7,192 bases of DNA from Gammaproteobacteria bacterium (GTDB lineage Bacteria; Pseudomonadota; Gammaproteobacteria; Enterobacterales; Kangiellaceae): contig NVTT01000040.1 of the NCBI GenBank assembly GCA_002401655.1, forward strand, positions 16,412 to 23,603. Direction: 5' to 3'. Shown here piece by piece: positions 6,534 through 7,192 of this stretch (positions are counted from its first letter, which is position 1; every line of letters starts with the position of its first letter). A program made the translations under genes and the position numbers. A model generated the notes under the pieces. It had not been told where the DNA came from. It saw only the letters and a program-made list of their open reading frames with translations, and did not search any database.

Positions 6534-7192
6534 AACAAGTCCCACATCCCATGCCCCAACCTTTCACCGCGTTTTTGAAATTTAGTACTCGGTCGATCGT
6601 CGGGTTTAGGAACATAGTCATTGGTTTCCGAGCAATTGTTCCAAGCGGGCGTTGTTTTATTATCGTCGTGGATTTTGACGCACTCTAGCATCACTTTTAA
6701 CATAGTTTTTGCGTAGTCTTGCCAGTCAGTCGCCATATGAAATTGACCTGACTCTTTAAGTTTACTAAATAAGCGCATCACAAAGTCTACTTGAACAATA
6801 CGTCTTTTATGATGTTTACGTTTATGCCATGGATCGGGAAAAAATAGTTGGATCAGGCTTAAAGAATCATCGGCCACCATATGCTCTAAAACCTCGACCG
6901 CATCGTGGGACATTACCCTAATATTAGTAATACCTTGCTCTTGTACCCGCAAAAGTAACGCTCCAACTCCGGGTTTATGAACTTCTATGCCGATATAGTT
7001 CCGATCAGGATACAAACTGGCTTGTTCCGCTAAAGAACCCCCCATACCAAAGCCTATTTCAAGGCAAACAGGATTATCATTGCCAAAAAGCGATTTAAAA
7101 TCTAAAATTTCTTTTTTATAGTCCAAACCATACTTTGGCATCATTGCTTCATAGGCAAGCTTTTGGCCAAGCGTCATTCGACCTTCACGCTT
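6482..7192 (-). CDS. trmB: tRNA (guanine-N7)-methyltransferase TrmB, 5' end beyond the window
   Basis: SAM-dependent enzyme making 7-methylguanosine at position 46 of the tRNA variable loop. Counting from the first in-window ATG (7175-7177), the SAM motif CLEIGFGMGGS is at 38-48, GIEVHKPGVGA at 63-73, HDAVEVL at 91-97, the family hallmark LFFPDPWHKRKHHKRR at 111-126, ATDW at 149-152 and the C-terminal SETNDYVPKP (183-192) to GHGMWDLLF (208-216). That ATG is not the true start. The frame stays open to the window edge, reading Lys-Arg-Glu-Gly-Arg before it, which is the RxGR stretch found upstream of this point in known TrmB proteins. About 10-30 residues are therefore missing. The C-terminus is odd. 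After WDLLFVKR, where relatives end, there is an extra tail formed by a 15-base tandem repeat. The Rossmann methyltransferase core itself looks complete and functional. Confidence 0.95.
   Translation of the reverse strand, partial: KREGRMTLGQKLAYEAMMPKYGLDYKKEILDFKSLFGNDNPVCLEIGFGMGGSLAEQASLYPDRNYIGIEVHKPGVGALLLRVQEQGITNIRVMSHDAVEVLEHMVADDSLSLIQLFFPDPWHKRKHHKRRIVQVDFVMRLFSKLKESGQFHMATDWQDYAKTMLKVMLECVKIHDDNKTTPAWNNCSETNDYVPKPDDRPSTKFQKRGERLGHGMWDLLFVKRGFVKTGLAKIAL

Noticed and set aside
7175..7177. ATG taken as the trmB start codon
   Set aside because: The frame remains open to the window edge and encodes Lys-Arg-Glu-Gly-Arg, matching the conserved stretch upstream in TrmB proteins. The gene is therefore truncated by the window.

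Overview
The window is an ordinary-looking chromosomal segment from a fairly AT-rich gammaproteobacterium (about 40% G+C by eye). The placement rests on protein resemblance judged from memory. The aldolase is very close to the Pseudomonas-type Calvin-subtype class II enzyme, the rhodanese carries the GlpE active-site loop, and the tRNA methyltransferase and Pgk have gammaproteobacterial signatures. No genus can be named from this sequence alone. All six genes lie on the minus strand.

Reading in the direction of transcription (right to left): trmB enters from beyond the right edge (6482-7192, 5' end missing). It is followed after 66 bases by glpE (6110-6415). A 215-base spacer with a clear dyad comes next, and then the central carbon cluster tkt (3906-5894), gap (2757-3758), pgk (1424-2605) and fba (251-1315). 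The left 250 bases hold no gene, only a long palindrome and a short inverted repeat.

The four-gene cluster covers a contiguous piece of metabolism. Transketolase links pentose phosphates to glyceraldehyde-3-phosphate and fructose-6-phosphate. Gap, Pgk and Fba interconvert 3-phosphoglycerate and fructose-1,6-bisphosphate. All four steps are reversible, and no pyruvate kinase gene is present. The set therefore fits gluconeogenesis or a Calvin-type or ribulose-monophosphate-type pentose cycle as well as glycolysis. The GAPDH lacks the usual NAD-selecting Asp and resembles NADP-using GapB enzymes, which leans the inference toward the anabolic direction. RuBisCO and phosphoribulokinase are not in the window, so autotrophy cannot be claimed.

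The most unusual feature is between the genes. The 3' end of every gene in the cluster carries a different long palindrome: 115-245 after fba, 1351-1406 after pgk, 2638-2762 after gap and 3810-3895 after tkt. The four share no obvious sequence. Each lies within 17 bases of a stop codon, and the one after gap includes the gap stop codon. They look like four families of dispersed REP- or MITE-like repeats that settled in the cluster. Two further oddities are a 15-base tandem repeat that has extended the C-terminus of TrmB, and a 12-base-pair hairpin or operator just upstream of tkt. I found no novel multi-gene system, CRISPR array, transposase, tRNA or rRNA.
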